From Mixophyes australis (lineage: Eukaryota; Chordata; Amphibia; Anura; Limnodynastidae): a DNA stretch of 64,000 bases. A program made the translations under genes and the position numbers. Location: assembly GCA_036250195.1 (NCBI GenBank), contig JAVHZZ010000008.1, positions 2,962,434 to 3,026,433 on the forward strand. Reading direction: 5' to 3'. Of this stretch, positions 25,437-37,032 are shown piece after piece; positions within the stretch are counted from its first letter, which is position 1; every line of letters starts with the position of its first letter. A model generated the notes under the pieces. That model saw only the letters and a program-made list of their open reading frames with translations. It had not been told where the DNA came from and did no database searches.

Positions 25437-25705
25437 GCCATCATTATCACCATTTATTTATATCGCACCACTAATTCCACAGCGCTGTACAGAGAACACA
25501 CTCACATCAGTCCTTGCCCCATTGGAGCTTACAGTCTAAATTCCCTAATATACACACACACACACAAATCGGAGCACCCGGAGGAAACCCACACAAACAC
25601 GGGGAGAACATACAAACTCCACATAGATAAGGCCATGGTCAGGAATTGAACTCAAGACCCCAGTGCTGTGAGGCAGAAGTGCTAACCACTGAGACACTGT
25701 GCTGC
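25437..25705 (-). mobile_element. tRNA-headed SINE, minus orientation
   Basis: The copy reads from its tRNA-like head (GGCAGCACAGTGTCTCAGTG near 25705) leftward through AGTGCTAACCACT complements, GTTCTCCCCGTGTTTGTGTG, and GTAAGCTCCAATGGGG to a tail at 25437 (TAAATAAATGGTGATAATG). It faces the plus copy at 25729 with about 23 bp between the heads. The V-SINE/L2-tail type is inferred from the tail segment. Confidence 0.85.
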
Positions 25706-25728
25706 CATGTTGGAGCATTCGTAAGTAG

Positions 25729-26076
25729 CACAGTGGCCTAGTGGTTAGCACTTCGGCCTCACAGCACTGGGGTCATGAGTTTGAATCCCGGCCATGGCCT
25801 TATCTGTGTGGAGTTTGTATGTTCTCCCTGTGTTTGCGTGGGTTTCCTCCGGGTGCTCCGGTTTCCTCCCACACTCCAAAAACATACTGGTAGATTAATT
25901 GGCTGCTAACAAAATTGACCCTAGTCTCTCCCTCTCTGTCTGGCTGGCTGTGTGTGTGTCTATATTAGGGAATTTAGACTGTAAGCTCCAATGGGGCAGG
26001 GACTGATATGAATGAGTTCTCTGTACAGCGCTGTGAAATTAGTGGCGCCATATAAATAAATGATGATGATGATGAA
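25729..26076 (+). mobile_element. tRNA-headed SINE, near full length
   Basis: The head AGTGGCCTAGTGGTTAGCAC resembles an RNA polymerase III A box and GAGTTTGAATCCCGGCC a B box. The middle has GTTTCCTCCGGGTGCTCC and CAAAAACATACTGGTAG. The tail holds GTAAGCTCCAATGGGGCAGG and ends TATAAATAAATGATGATGAT. This is the best-preserved copy in the window and the reference for the others. Confidence 0.88.
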
Positions 26077-26998
26077 GTAGCGCATTAATATGAGCATATA
26101 TTAAACCACCTGTGTACGGCGCTACGGACCCCTTGTGGTTTATTATAAATAATAATAATTTCACAAATAAAGGATCCACAGTCGGGTCTGGGAAACCCGA
26201 GACTCTCCTGACAAGTTGACTTAGTGCTTTGCCACTGGCTGGACAATAAACCTGTCGCATCCTATTTATTTAAGTCGTGAAGTATTAAAAGTACTTTGCT
26301 GATTGGCAGTTTGGCCTCCCCAAGAGGTTCCGCAGCACCTGCAGGTGTCTCTGCTTACACCCACATATATCCCGGCCCCTCTGGAGTACCCAGATTTATA
26401 TATGTTGGGGGATACAAACCTTGTCTGATATACTAAATGCTACAACGTGTGGCTTAGAAGTCCTTTCTCCCTCTGCTGGACAAGACTGGTACTGCATGAG
26501 TTCTGCCATGTGTTCAGTCAACTGGAGGAGATTAATGTTGCTGCTACATCCTGTGGCGATAATTAGACAAGTGATTTAATGACATACAGCGTGTCCCCAC
26601 CCAGGCTGCTGTGTGCCCATGATCTAACAACCAACGACCCTCTCGCCTGTTCCATGGCCGCTAAGGCAATTCACATATAAAATATTATGTAATACGGATA
26701 AGGCAAACGGTGGCTCTCTAGCAGTTGTGGAACTAAAAGCACCAGCGTCTCCTTCCAGCCACTAGGATTGAAATATAATAGCAATTTAATGTTTGCTCCA
26801 GATGATGTATTAATATACGCTGTAAATCTCATATTCCATGTACAGTGCAATAGACAGGAAGATTGGAATAGAATCTGGGCCCGTTACACAGACGGGGCCT
26901 GGTGCAGAGGTGGACAGTTTGTGTAGTGGAAGATGTTTCTTTTCTTCACACTACACAGGCCCACATAGCAAGAGCACGTAAATGTGTTCATACAACCT
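26077..26998. other. Intergenic, no gene recognised
   Basis: Mostly unique sequence. A degraded copy of the GGAACTA-type dispersed repeat lies near 26725–26755. Confidence 0.55.
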
Positions 26999-27002
26999 CT
27001 AG

Positions 27003-27645
27003 GGACTGTTGAGGCGTGATGTGAGAGAAAATGGACGTTCCAGCGTCCAGTGCACAGGTGTACATACGTCTTTCAGGAGCCGAAGCATTGCACGTGGCAT
27101 AAGAACTATTAAAGTTTTATATATATATATATATATATATATAGCGCATGTGAGCGCCAGAACTGGACCAATGGAAGAAGGTGGCCTGGTCTGATGAATC
27201 ACGTTTTCTTCTTTCATCATGTGGACGGCCGGGTGTGTGCGTTGTGTACCTGGGTAAGAGATGGCACCAGGGTGTACTATGGGAAGAAGGCAGCCGGGGG
27301 AGGCAGTGTGATGCTCTGGGCAATGTTCTACTGGGAAACCTTGGGTCCTGGCATTCATGTGGATGTTACTGTGACACGTACCACCTACCTAACCATTGTT
27401 GCAGACCAAGTACATCCCTTCATGGCAGCGGTATTCCCTGATGGCAGTGGCCTCTTTTAGCAGGATAATGCGCCCTGCCACACTGTAAAAATTGCTCAGG
27501 AATGGTTTGAGGAACATGACAAAGAGCTCAAGGTGTTGACTTGGCCTCCAAATTCCCCAGATGTCAATCTGATCGAACATCCGTGAGATGTGCTGGAAAA
27601 ACAAGTCTGAGCCATGGAGGCCCCAGCTCACAACTTACAGGACTG
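27003..27645 (+). pseudogene. Tc1-like transposase remnant, broken
   Basis: Sequence in shifting frames resembles Tc1/mariner transposase: WSDESRF near 27185, HHVDGRV, GGGSVMLWAMFYWETLGPGI, VFPDGSGLF followed by a TAG, QDNAPCHT, LTWPPNSPDVNLIEHP, then another stop. A (TA)n tract at 27117–27143 interrupts the region before WSDESRF. The copy is stopped, shifted and truncated on the right, where it abuts a MITE-like segment at about 27646. It cannot be active. Confidence 0.9.
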
Positions 27646-28037
27646 AAAGAGAGGGGGGGGGGGGTTCCTAGTGCCTGGAAACCCCCCACCAAGCCTGGGG
27701 CACTGTCTAATTCGGGTGGCTGGACCCTGCCCCCGCATCACACGGCTCTGCTTGAAAAGGGAGAGCTGCGTGCACCTAACAGTAGTGCACACAGCATTGC
27801 CCATGTATATTATAAGGATAGGAACAGTTGGAGAGCAGCCAAGCACTGTCTAAAAATATAACCACGCCCCCGTGCATGCTGGTCACGCCCGCTGGCGGCG
27901 TGGTGTGGAAACCCCCCTCTACAAATCCTGCGTTTGCCCCTGACCCCCCTCTACAAATCCTGCGTTTGCCCCTGACCCCCCTCTACAAATCCTGCGTTTG
28001 CCCCTGACCCCCCTCTACAAATCCTGTGTTTGCCCCT
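27646..28037 (+). mobile_element. MITE-like element with its right terminus amplified four times
   Basis: The stretch has a G-run (27651–27662) and CGCCCCCGTGCATGCTGG, then ends with a 32-bp motif repeated four times from about 27912 to 28037. The motif contains CCTCTACAAATCCTGCGTTT and ends GCCCCTG. Reverse-complemented it begins CAGGGGCAAACGCAGGATTT, a typical DNA-transposon terminus. Its left end is unclear. Confidence 0.55.
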
Positions 28038-28660
28038 GTATTACAAGAACATGTAAATGACTGGAATGCAATAGTTTCAATGAAGGCATAAGACACCATA
28101 ATTATTGTACAAGTGATACTAATGTAATGCTCGTTGACAATGAGGCTCTGTATATGGGTGTAAATACATCTCTGTTGTGCTCGGCGTATTTGCTACCCAG
28201 TGTTCTCCAAGAAAATGTTGCCAGCCGGGTGTCATTAAGAAGTAGCGGGTGGCAGCAGTTGTAATACTTTTGCAATATTATTGGAATCAGTTGGAGGTTA
28301 TTGCCCACACCAGGACTGGTCAGACCGGTGGTCAGTGGTGTAACACACACTGCTGGCTGTAGTGCTCACATAGTGCCTGTTATACTAGGAGACACAATGG
28401 TTTATTGTATTATAATAGGACTCTGCTGGGCTACAAGAGCCGGATGGGAAGTACAACCAGCCCAGTGATATTTTGTGTATGTGTATAATACATATATATA
28501 AAATATTATATATTAAATCAGTTTTTATCACAAAAAAATGTGGTTTATGGCCATGGTAGAAAGAGGTTTTGGTAGACGGGCCCCACAGTCTTCACCTTTT
28601 CTCCTCTCCAGCACAGAATACTTAGCTGCAGCAAATTATTTTCTAGTATGCAAATAAATC
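28038..28660. other. Intergenic, no gene recognised
   Basis: Unique AT-rich sequence with a short TA tract near 28490–28515. Confidence 0.55.
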
Positions 28661-28669
28661 AATACTGCT

Positions 28670-29395
28670 TGTATGAGCCGCGTGGGAGGTGGGTGTGGTT
28701 TGGGAGCTGCGTGGTGCGTGGTTTGGGAGCCACTTGGAGGACGGGACACGGTTTGGGAGCCACGTGGAGCATGGTATCTGATTCGGGAGCTGCGTGGAAG
28801 ATGCGGCGTGGTTTGGGAGCTGCTTGGTGTGTAGGATCTGATTTGAGAGCCGCATGGAGGACTGACACAGTTTGGGAGCCTCATGGAGGGCGGGACCTGA
28901 TTTGGGAGCCGCTTGGAGGACAGGACGCAGTTTGGGAGCCTCGTGGAGCGTGTGATCTGATTTGGGAGCCTCGTGGAGCGTGTGATCTGATTTGGGAGCC
29001 GCGTGGGGGGGCGGGTTGTGGTTTGGGAGCCGCGTGGGGAGCGGGTTGTGGTTTGGGAGCCGCGTGGGGTGCGGGTTGTGGTTTGGGAGCCGCGTGGGGG
29101 GGGGCGGGTTGTGGTTTGGGAGCCGCACGGAGCGTGGGATCTGATTTGGGAGCCGCGTGGAGGGTAGGACGCGGTGTGGGAGCCGCGTGGAGTGCAGGAC
29201 GCGGTGTGTAGGATCTGATTTGGGAGCCGCATGGAGGACGAGGTGCGGTTTAAGAGCCAAGTGGAGGGCGGGATCTGATTTGGGAGCCGCGTGGAGGACA
29301 GGACGCGGTTTGGGAGCCGCGTGGAGGACAGGACGCGGTTTGGGAGCAGCGTAGAGGGCAGGATGCGGTTTGGGAGCCGCGTGGAGCACAGCATT
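28670..29395 (+). repeat. GC-rich minisatellite, 30-bp unit, about 24 copies
   Basis: Each unit reads TTTGGGAGCCGCGTGGAG followed by a variable 12-bp half such as GACAGGACGCGG or CGTGTGATCTGA. Because the unit is 30 bp, all six frames tend to stay open, giving frames of 187 to 268 codons on both strands with 10-residue repeats. Nothing suggests translation. Confidence 0.95.
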
Positions 29396-29399
29396 GGTC

Positions 29400-30627
29400 G
29401 CGGTTGCTCACCCTGCAGCCTGGGGCAGAGGATAGAACCCATCTGGCACAGTTTGTAGCCCGGTGTGTACGAGCATTAGACTGGTGGTGGGATGGGAATC
29501 AGACAGGAACCTTCACACACTCAGGGAGGTCCTCATCTGGGGCCTGCCAGCTACTATATAAACAAGCCGGGATGACCAGAACGCAGCAGAATTTTTCCAC
29601 ATGGGCTGTGGAGGCTGCAGAGGGGCCACTCAGGGTTGTTTGCACCCAGCCGTAGAGCCGAGCGTGGAGGGGAAGCAGATTTATTTACACAGACAAGGAT
29701 TCAAAATGATAGAAAGACAAATATACAAAAGACATGAGGAGGACGGGAACAGCTCAAGGGGGGGGGGGGGGGAGGGAGAATTAACCTCTTAGTGCCCATA
29801 TGGTTAATGGGTTAACTCATGAGAAACAGAACGACCTAAAGCTGTGAATCAAGAAAATAACAGGAATACACGTTACAGCTCTGCCAGGAACAGACACATC
29901 ATACAGTACCGGGGGTTCTCTGCACTAGATCCACGTTGTGATATGATATTTATTACTACAATCAGCTCATACAATATACTGCGAGTAGGTTTCCAAATAA
30001 GCGATGTAAATCCAGACACATGAACATGCTACATACATGTGTTGCAGGTATTTTACATACAAGCAGCATGCCTGAATAGTACATCAAATGCACCCAGGCC
30101 GCATGTCACGTATACCTATCTGGAGTCCTGTGACTGAGATCTATGTAACCTTACATAGAGACCTAACCACAAACGACACCGCCACAAGACTTAGTCAGGT
30201 GACCAGCGGTGGATGAGTCGTGCTCCAGCCACCGGCACAGACTCAATATACTTTCTTTTCTATTCTGATCGCTCGCTGTGCATAATATCCACCATGGACC
30301 ACTTTTTGTCAACAATCCCCCTCCCCCCCCCCCCCCCCCCCCATACCTCTCACTATTTATATCACAGTATGAACCCAGCCCCAATTCACTAAACCACACC
30401 CACTGCCCACTGAGTCACACCCATCTCAGAGTTAGAGTATTGGGAGGTGCTCAACCCCCCCCCCCCCCAGTAACTGAATATCCCAGAAAACATCATACAG
30501 TTGGACAATAAAAGTTTGGACATCTCCCAGAGACAAGTGCAATGGAATATACAGAGTGCTGCTTCTCGGGGTCATTTTAATTCTTATCAAAAGTTACAGA
30601 TTTAACAGGGGGATGGTCTGGGCCTCG
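29400..30627. other. Intergenic, no gene recognised
   Basis: Holds homopolymer runs at 29759–29772 (G), 30316–30342 (C) and 30451–30468 (C). No gene or mobile element was recognised. Confidence 0.55.
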
Positions 30628-30640
30628 GACTACTTCCCCA
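30628..30640 (+). repeat. Left target-site duplication of the U2-headed element
   Basis: GACTACTTCCCCA, identical to 30965–30977. Confidence 0.85.
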
Positions 30641-30964
30641 CATCGCTCCTTGGCCTTTTGTCTAAGATCAGGTGTAGATGCCCTTGTATGCAGAGGGACT
30701 TAAAGGCACCCGCCCTCCTGTGGGCGATGGGCCAAGAGGCTGACTGCTTGAACCTGAGGTGCTGTGTGTAGACCCTTATGGACGACCCTCTCCCCATGGT
30801 TTTGGAGGCTCCCTCCTTCTGCGGGGAACTGTGGCCTACCTAGGGGTGGCGCTGAAGACTCCTGTCCCTCTCTGGGTCTTTTGGCTCCTAGGGGTTGGGT
30901 CACAGCACTGCACAGGGTGATTTGGACAACGCATTTCAGGCTTAAAAAAATAAAAAATAAATCT
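30641..30964 (+). mobile_element. U2-snRNA-headed retroelement with perfect 13-bp target-site duplication
   Basis: Positions 30642–30677 match the first 36 nt of vertebrate U2 snRNA at about 32 of 36 bases, including GGCCTTTTGTCTAAGATC and GGTGTAG. The match stops there and about 250 bp of unrecognised body follows, ending in an A-rich tail (TTAAAAAAATAAAAAATAAA). The 13-bp GACTACTTCCCCA occurs immediately before (30628–30640) and after (30965–30977) the element. This is the hallmark of L1-type retrotransposition. It resembles snRNA-headed SINEs (SINEU, described in crocodilians) but could also be a one-off chimeric retrocopy. Confidence 0.75.
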
Positions 30965-30977
30965 GACTACTTCCCCA
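30965..30977 (+). repeat. Right target-site duplication of the U2-headed element
   Basis: GACTACTTCCCCA, identical to 30628–30640 and placed right after the A-rich tail. Confidence 0.85.
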
Positions 30978-31338
30978 AACTCTGTTTAGTTATTATAATA
31001 CATCACTACATCTGAGACTTCTGTGTTATATTGATGTACAATGTTGCCAGGTCAGCAGTTTAACATGACACATATAAAATGCACATGATACATGCAGTGT
31101 GCATATATGAAGCATGAATTTCAGGTCTCCAGTTCTACATGAAAAATCTTATGGACACTTTGTAGCAGTTTCGGAATTCTACTTGATATTTGCAAGTTTG
31201 TTAAAGGGATTGTCCATTTTCCAAAATCGCCTTCTGAGAACTGCCCACATCCTCTCACATGATGTTTACTTTGTTTTGTACATGCAAATAAATGTTAATG
31301 TACTTTACAGACGTGGGATTAGTATGGTGTAAAGAACA

Positions 31339-31340
<2 letters not shown>

Positions 31341-31379
<39 letters not shown>
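31341..31379 (+). repeat. (TA)n microsatellite
   Basis: About 39 bp of alternating TA. Confidence 0.95.
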
Positions 31380-31559
31380 TTTATGTAGAGCAGTAAAATT
31401 TCACTTAGCAAAAAGTCTTTAGCGCACCGCTAATCAATGAAACAATAACTGGTTAAATGGGGGACACCAAGTGCAAAGACTTCCACACAGGTGGGGCTCA
31501 TGTTTTAATGAAACAAGTAACATCCCAGCGTGATTAGGATCATGTATGTTGTATGTATG

Positions 31560-32300
31560 TATGTAGGATCATGGATGATGCACGGCCTATAGTTATGGCT
31601 GAAAGAGGAGATCTCAGTGACTGTAAGTCAGAAGCTGTAGTGATCAGCACAACGCAACTTGCTCAGGTGTCTAAGGTGACGTTAGCATGGAACAAACGCT
31701 GAGGGACAGACGTTATCAGGAAAGGCCAACGTTGGGTGGAAGAGCACACACTCTAGGAGAGTGAAATCCGTGCGAATCAGGCGCCCACAGATCAACTGAC
31801 TGCAAATTTCAACCTGTGGTGCGAGCAACCAGTTTGTGACACCAACCTCAAGAAGACCCAGGCTGAGGGCCTGTATCCAGCAGTGAAGGGCTCTGGTCAT
31901 CCGGTAGCATTGTGGGCAATGTTTTCCTGGTATAGTTTGGATGCCATCATACACTTAGACGGAGAGGTCAACACTAATCCCACTTTATGGTACTAAGTGG
32001 CTGTCTTCACCCCATGTAACATTTTGTTCCTGACGGGAGGGGTCTTCCAGGATGACCGTTCCCCATCCGCGTCACACTAATATCTATATGACCTTTTCAG
32101 CCACCAGATCTGATCCCAATCCAGCATTTATGGGATCTTCTGGAACGACCGTGTGTTCTACCACCACCATCATCGGACATCGGTTGTGGAACGATCCCGC
32201 TGCATCCCTCCTAGACAATTCCAGGCATTGGTGGACGCCATGTCACAATGCACAGAGGCCACACTGCCGGGTGCGGTGGTCCAACACCCTATGACCTGAC
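31560..32300 (+). pseudogene. Second Tc1-like transposase remnant, heavily decayed
   Basis: Read through stops and shifts, the region gives MAERGDLSDCKSEAVV, then PVALWAMFSW, then GGVFQDD (the position of the transposase D-N-A-P-C-H motif), then a segment equivalent to SPDLIPIQHLWDLLERR near 32102–32150, then RQFQALVDAMSQCTEA. The order and spacing are those of a Tc1-family transposase. It differs in sequence from the copy at 27 kb, so it is a separate lineage. Confidence 0.75.
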
Positions 32301-32429
32301 TTTATATTGGCGTTTCCATATTTGCTCTCTACCTGTATATTCCATACTGCAGAATGATTTCCAGCTCTCCTGTTAGAGGTGTATTAATCAGTGACTCATT
32401 ATAGACTATCAATAGTGTAGTTAATATCA

Positions 32430-32490
32430 TCATCATCATCATCTTTTATTTATATAGCGCCAGCAAATTCCATAGCGCTTTAATATATCA
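32430..32490 (-). mobile_element. SINE tail fragment
   Basis: The (ATG)n tail and TATATAGCGCCAGCAAATTC are seen. The rest of the element is absent. Confidence 0.6.
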
Positions 32491-35210
32491 CCTGTCCGTG
32501 CCATGGCTCAGTACCCACGGCACTGAACACAGCGTATGCAAACCGCGTTTAGAGCGCTGTCTCGCAATCAACATCCATCCTTGTATATTTCTCATATGGA
32601 TCAATTAACCCCACATTGCCTGTAAGCAGTTACACAGCTCAACCTTGTGTGTGCGCAGCCGTAGGAGTGACAGGGTTAAAACCTCCATCTCATTAGATCA
32701 GTTGGGTTCTTGTTACCCCCAACTGGCGTTTGGTATGATGCACATGGCGCGTCAATCTACAGTTGCTGGAGTTGCACCATCCGAGGGTCTCTAACGGCTG
32801 CATTTCACACTTCTGGCAGGAGAAGGGTTAATGCAGCAAGTTGTACCACCCAAGACTAATTATAATAACGTATTACGTTCCTCCTTTGTTGTTCTGATGA
32901 ATGGCTCCTTTAGGATTTTTTGAGGTCTTTTGTTGATGCTTTTTGTTTTGTTTTGTGTAAAAGGGTTGGGGGGGGGGGGAGGAGGGCAGAGAATAGCAGG
33001 TGGCAGGTCGGTAAGAGGGCTGTTTGTACCACTCACACCCCCTTATGTCGTCCAGTGGGGAAACATGCCAGTTGGGTCATTTCTCACAGAAAGTTACAAA
33101 ATAACCTGGGGCAATGTTTGGTAACATGGAGCCCAGCAAATCTGCCTACAAGAGGCTTCAGGAAGGGCCCGGGGGTAGCAGGCATGAGCGACATACTCCA
33201 AATTATCATCTGGGCTCTACCCGCCCGGCCGGGGGGAAGCAACGGCAGTAAAAAGTGTAGCCAAATTCTTTTATTTTACCCCTGGTTTTAAGAGAATATC
33301 TGAAGCGTGTACTATATACCTAAGAACATGCATTACATGATTACACGCCTAAGATTAACCCCGTGTGGACAAGGCCTCAGTGTCCCAGGAAATTCCTGCA
33401 GTGAGTTATGTACATATTAGATCATAATATTCCTATAAATGTAGGTACATAATAATTTTTGATAATGAGTTGTGATGTCAGAGCTCATTGATTATAATGT
33501 ACTCCTTTTAACATTAAGAACTGTGGGACGGGACAAGACGTACAACCAACAGGGAAAATAAATCGCACCAAGATGTGAGGAGCATTGAAGGGGTTAACAT
33601 ACAGAATAGGTTTATTATAGATGAGTGGAGGGAAAACTTCTAGGATACATAAATGAGATATTTTTATATATATATTATAATTACAAGCAAAAGGACACTC
33701 AGTCCAATGGGCGCAACAAATGATCTAACTGAAAGGCAGCTTGTAGCAAAAAATAGGTCCCACCAGTACCTATGAACAAAACCAGACAAACAGCAAATTT
33801 GCTGACAGGCGCCAATCAAAAAATGGGATAATAGATAAGGCCGCTGATTACGTCTGTGTGCGGCTGCATCACGGCGCGTTTTTTTTTGTTGAACGCAGCT
33901 TGTTCTATCTTAGCGCCTTCATTGCACGGCAACAGACTGGAAGATATTCTTTCATGTCTATGGAGACACATTGTCTATATGGCCACCATGGTAGGTGCAG
34001 CATTTTTCCTATTGCTTTCTATGGCCCATTTATTCCTATGGCCCATTCATATCAGTAGAGTTGTGTGCTACATGTAGAAAACCCATTCAAATGAGTTCTA
34101 TAATAATGAGCAGAATTTTTATGCTATATTTGAATAATGGGAAAAGTTTAAGGGATCTCTTAACGTTATACTGGGACCACTGGGGCTGCAAAGTTACCAT
34201 TTGATAGTTTCCAAAATGAGAGTCACTGAGTAGATGACACTGGTCCTATAATGGAAAAAGGCATCTAGTCAGGACAGGGTAACCAGGGGGGGTGTGAGGG
34301 AATCGGGGGAATAAGGGTGGAGGGTACCTGCAATGCTGAGTGGGTTACTTATCACCAGGCTTAGTTATACAAAACGTATCCCATCTCCGCTGCATTGGAG
34401 GAGGGGGGAGCTGTAATAAGAGTTAGTGTTTAAATATATATATATATATATAAAATCCATCCCCCCCCCCCGGGACTCTGTCCCCTGATATCCTCTGACA
34501 TTATCCCTTCTTCCTGTTTAAAATAAAGCAAGATACACTATATTAAGTTAAATCCGTTTTGTTTTGTGTTACATAACACAGATTTTTTTACATGCAAAAA
34601 ATAAAAGAAATAGCAAGAAAAATAAACAATTTCCCAAAAATTAAACACTAATTATAAGGAATATTATTAGACATGTTGCCTCAGAAATCCCTGTCTTTAT
34701 ATGGTCACAGAACCTACATTAATATATATAATTTGTGTTTTTAGTACACTCTGTTGCGTACTGCATGATGCAGTCAGACAAGGGCTAACTGAGTGTAACA
34801 GAACGTCATTGTATTTATACCACAATTTTTACGTTTCTGAATCCTGGAGAAAATGATTCCATACAAGCGCTGGTCAGAACCAGTGTGTACAGGTCCATTC
34901 AGCTTATATTAGTTTTAGGGCTATCGGTGTTAAAGTGCTTTGAGAATGTTTGTTGTTTTAAAATAACTCCTGTGTACGAGGCTAAAAGCAGATACGTCAC
35001 AGTAACCAGTTTCACGTTTTAACAATACCTACAGCTTCTCTGCTTCATTTCTCATACCTCCACCTAATATCAGCCCGATCCAGTAGCGTAGTGTACCGCC
35101 AAATCCCATTGGCATAAAGTAGGTTACATACGGGGAAGGAGACCAACGGGAACAAGTGACTAACCTTAGTCTGCTCCAGACACAGAAGTTATAATGTATC
35201 TGTGTGGTAC
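32491..35210. other. Intergenic, no gene recognised
   Basis: Contains a G-run at 32969–32979, (TA)n at 34433–34452 and a C-run at 34461–34471. Short plus-strand frames at 32920–33291 and 33856–34077 have no recognisable protein content. Confidence 0.5.
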
Positions 35211-35212
35211 TT

Positions 35213-35380
35213 GGGGGTAAATGTATTAAGCTCCAAGTTTCCGGAAGGTTTGAAAAGTGGATATGTAGCCTATAGCAACCAATCAGATTCTAGTATATTT
35301 AGTACATTCAATGACATCTGGTTGGTTGCTATAGGAAACATCTCCACTTTTCAGACCCGCAGCTTGATACATGTACCCCT
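35213..35380. mobile_element. Palindromic MITE
   Basis: The left end GGGGTAAATGTATTAAGCT and the reverse complement of the right end GGGGTACATGTATCAAGCT match at 17 of 19 bases. The inner parts, AGCCTATAGCAACCAATCAG and CTGGTTGGTTGCTATAGG, also pair. The whole element can therefore fold on itself. No transposase is present. Confidence 0.8.
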
Positions 35381-37032
35381 TGATCTTCCTTCTATTTATA
35401 CACTTATTTTTCTCAAAGCAATTTTGGGGCTACTTGGTGTGTTGTTTGGAAAAGTATTTTCCTTTAGCCCTATCCAAATAGGCCTAGCGGTTAGAGGAGA
35501 GATTACAGTGTGAGCCAGTTACAGCCATCCAAGACCCCAAATATCCACAGGAAACAATTATTATTTTTTTTTTTAATGGTAACTCCTTAAACTCCCCCAA
35601 AAACTGAACTTTCTAGTTTGTGGTGAATTTAGCTTTTATAGGACCACTAAATACATTAAATTTAATAATACTTTATCTCCTCTCGCCCACCATAAACTAC
35701 CTCTGCCCCCTCAGTCCAAGTTGTGAGTTTACCCCGATGAGCACCGCTGGGGTCAAACTGTTACCCCAGAAGCACAAAGGAGCCCACGTACGTCTGGACA
35801 GGGTGAAATAACAGCCCCTCTCGATATCGGCAAGGGCTGCCTGGCAAAATTTAGACTGGGGGGGAGGGCGAGACTCGGCTCCGCATCCTATTAGAAACAT
35901 TTTAAAGGGAAGAAAATGCAGGTATCCCAGTGACCCACCCAGGGTAGCCCACTATGCGACTGGTGTGGGGAGGGGGGACAAATGCCCCCTGTCCCCCCAG
36001 CACCTTGGTATCAGGGAATATAACTGCAACATCAGGACGTCTCATTCGGTAAATACTCTGGTCATTAACGCCCACTAGGGGACCCTACCAGACATGTCGC
36101 ACACTACCTACTGTTTGAGCATACAAGGAGTCATTCATTGGGCCTTTTAAGAAGTATTTCAGCATAAATTCCCTTTAACGAGGATGGCGATACGGAATCA
36201 TGTAGTATGGCATTTGCTATCCCAACAAGGATATTTTTATTTATGTTTTTCAATATAAAATAAAGGAAATAAAACACTGTAGAAGACCCAACTCTGTTTG
36301 TGCCATCGACTTCCCTATCGTCTTTCTGGCACCCGTCTCTATGCTACGATTGGCAGCATCCCCTGCCCACTACACCCCACTGCCAGCTTTACAACCCACT
36401 GCTGGGTGCAGACAATCACGAGCGATGTTAGAAAGGACAGAGTGCCAGCCTCACTGTAATGCTGACCCTCTGTCTGTCCGCACCAGTCACCTGGGTGCCA
36501 GGCTCGGATCTTATCCATTAAGCCTTATTTCCACGTTCCCTTTGTCTTTAGAACAACTTTCACTCATTCTGTGTGGAGAGCAACGCCTCAGAAGAGTGAG
36601 ACTGTCCAGAACCGCGTTCCTGGGGTCTGAGTGACGGGAGAGCGTTCTCTGCAAACACTTAATTCTCCTGTGACCGAGCAGAAAATGTGGCGCTGAGTGA
36701 CGGGCCTCATTCTACTAATCACTGGTGGATTCTGCTATGTATCAGGGGACCTCTAGGTGCCACATGACGGGTGAAAGCTGCGGAGAGAGGTTGTGTGATT
36801 GGGCACAATATGCCCCTGCCCATCCAATGCCTAATCAGCAGAGTAATCTGCTTGGCTGGTGTGCACAGTGTTGTAGGAAGGGGTACAGAAGTCTGGGCAT
36901 GGGAAAGGAGGAGGACCTGGAGAATCCCATCTCGACATAAGGTATCGTCCTGTCCATCACACCTACCCTGCAGGGCGTAAACAAGCTGCATTGGAGAATT
37001 CCTGTTGATGGTTAATTCAGATTACAACTATT
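35381..37032. other. Intergenic, no gene recognised
   Basis: Unique sequence with no recognised element. A minus-strand frame near 36719–36991 has no recognisable content. Confidence 0.5.

Noticed and set aside
25437..26076. True tRNA genes in the SINE heads
   Set aside because: Only A- and B-box-like regions are seen. No complete cloverleaf is present and each head runs into a SINE tail.
28636..29442. Frames of 187–268 codons on both strands
   Set aside because: A 30-bp minisatellite keeps several frames open. The 10-residue repeats differ by frame and strand.
30641..30964. A functional U2 snRNA gene
   Set aside because: Only the first 36 bases match U2; the Sm site and stem loops are missing and it is flanked by a target-site duplication.
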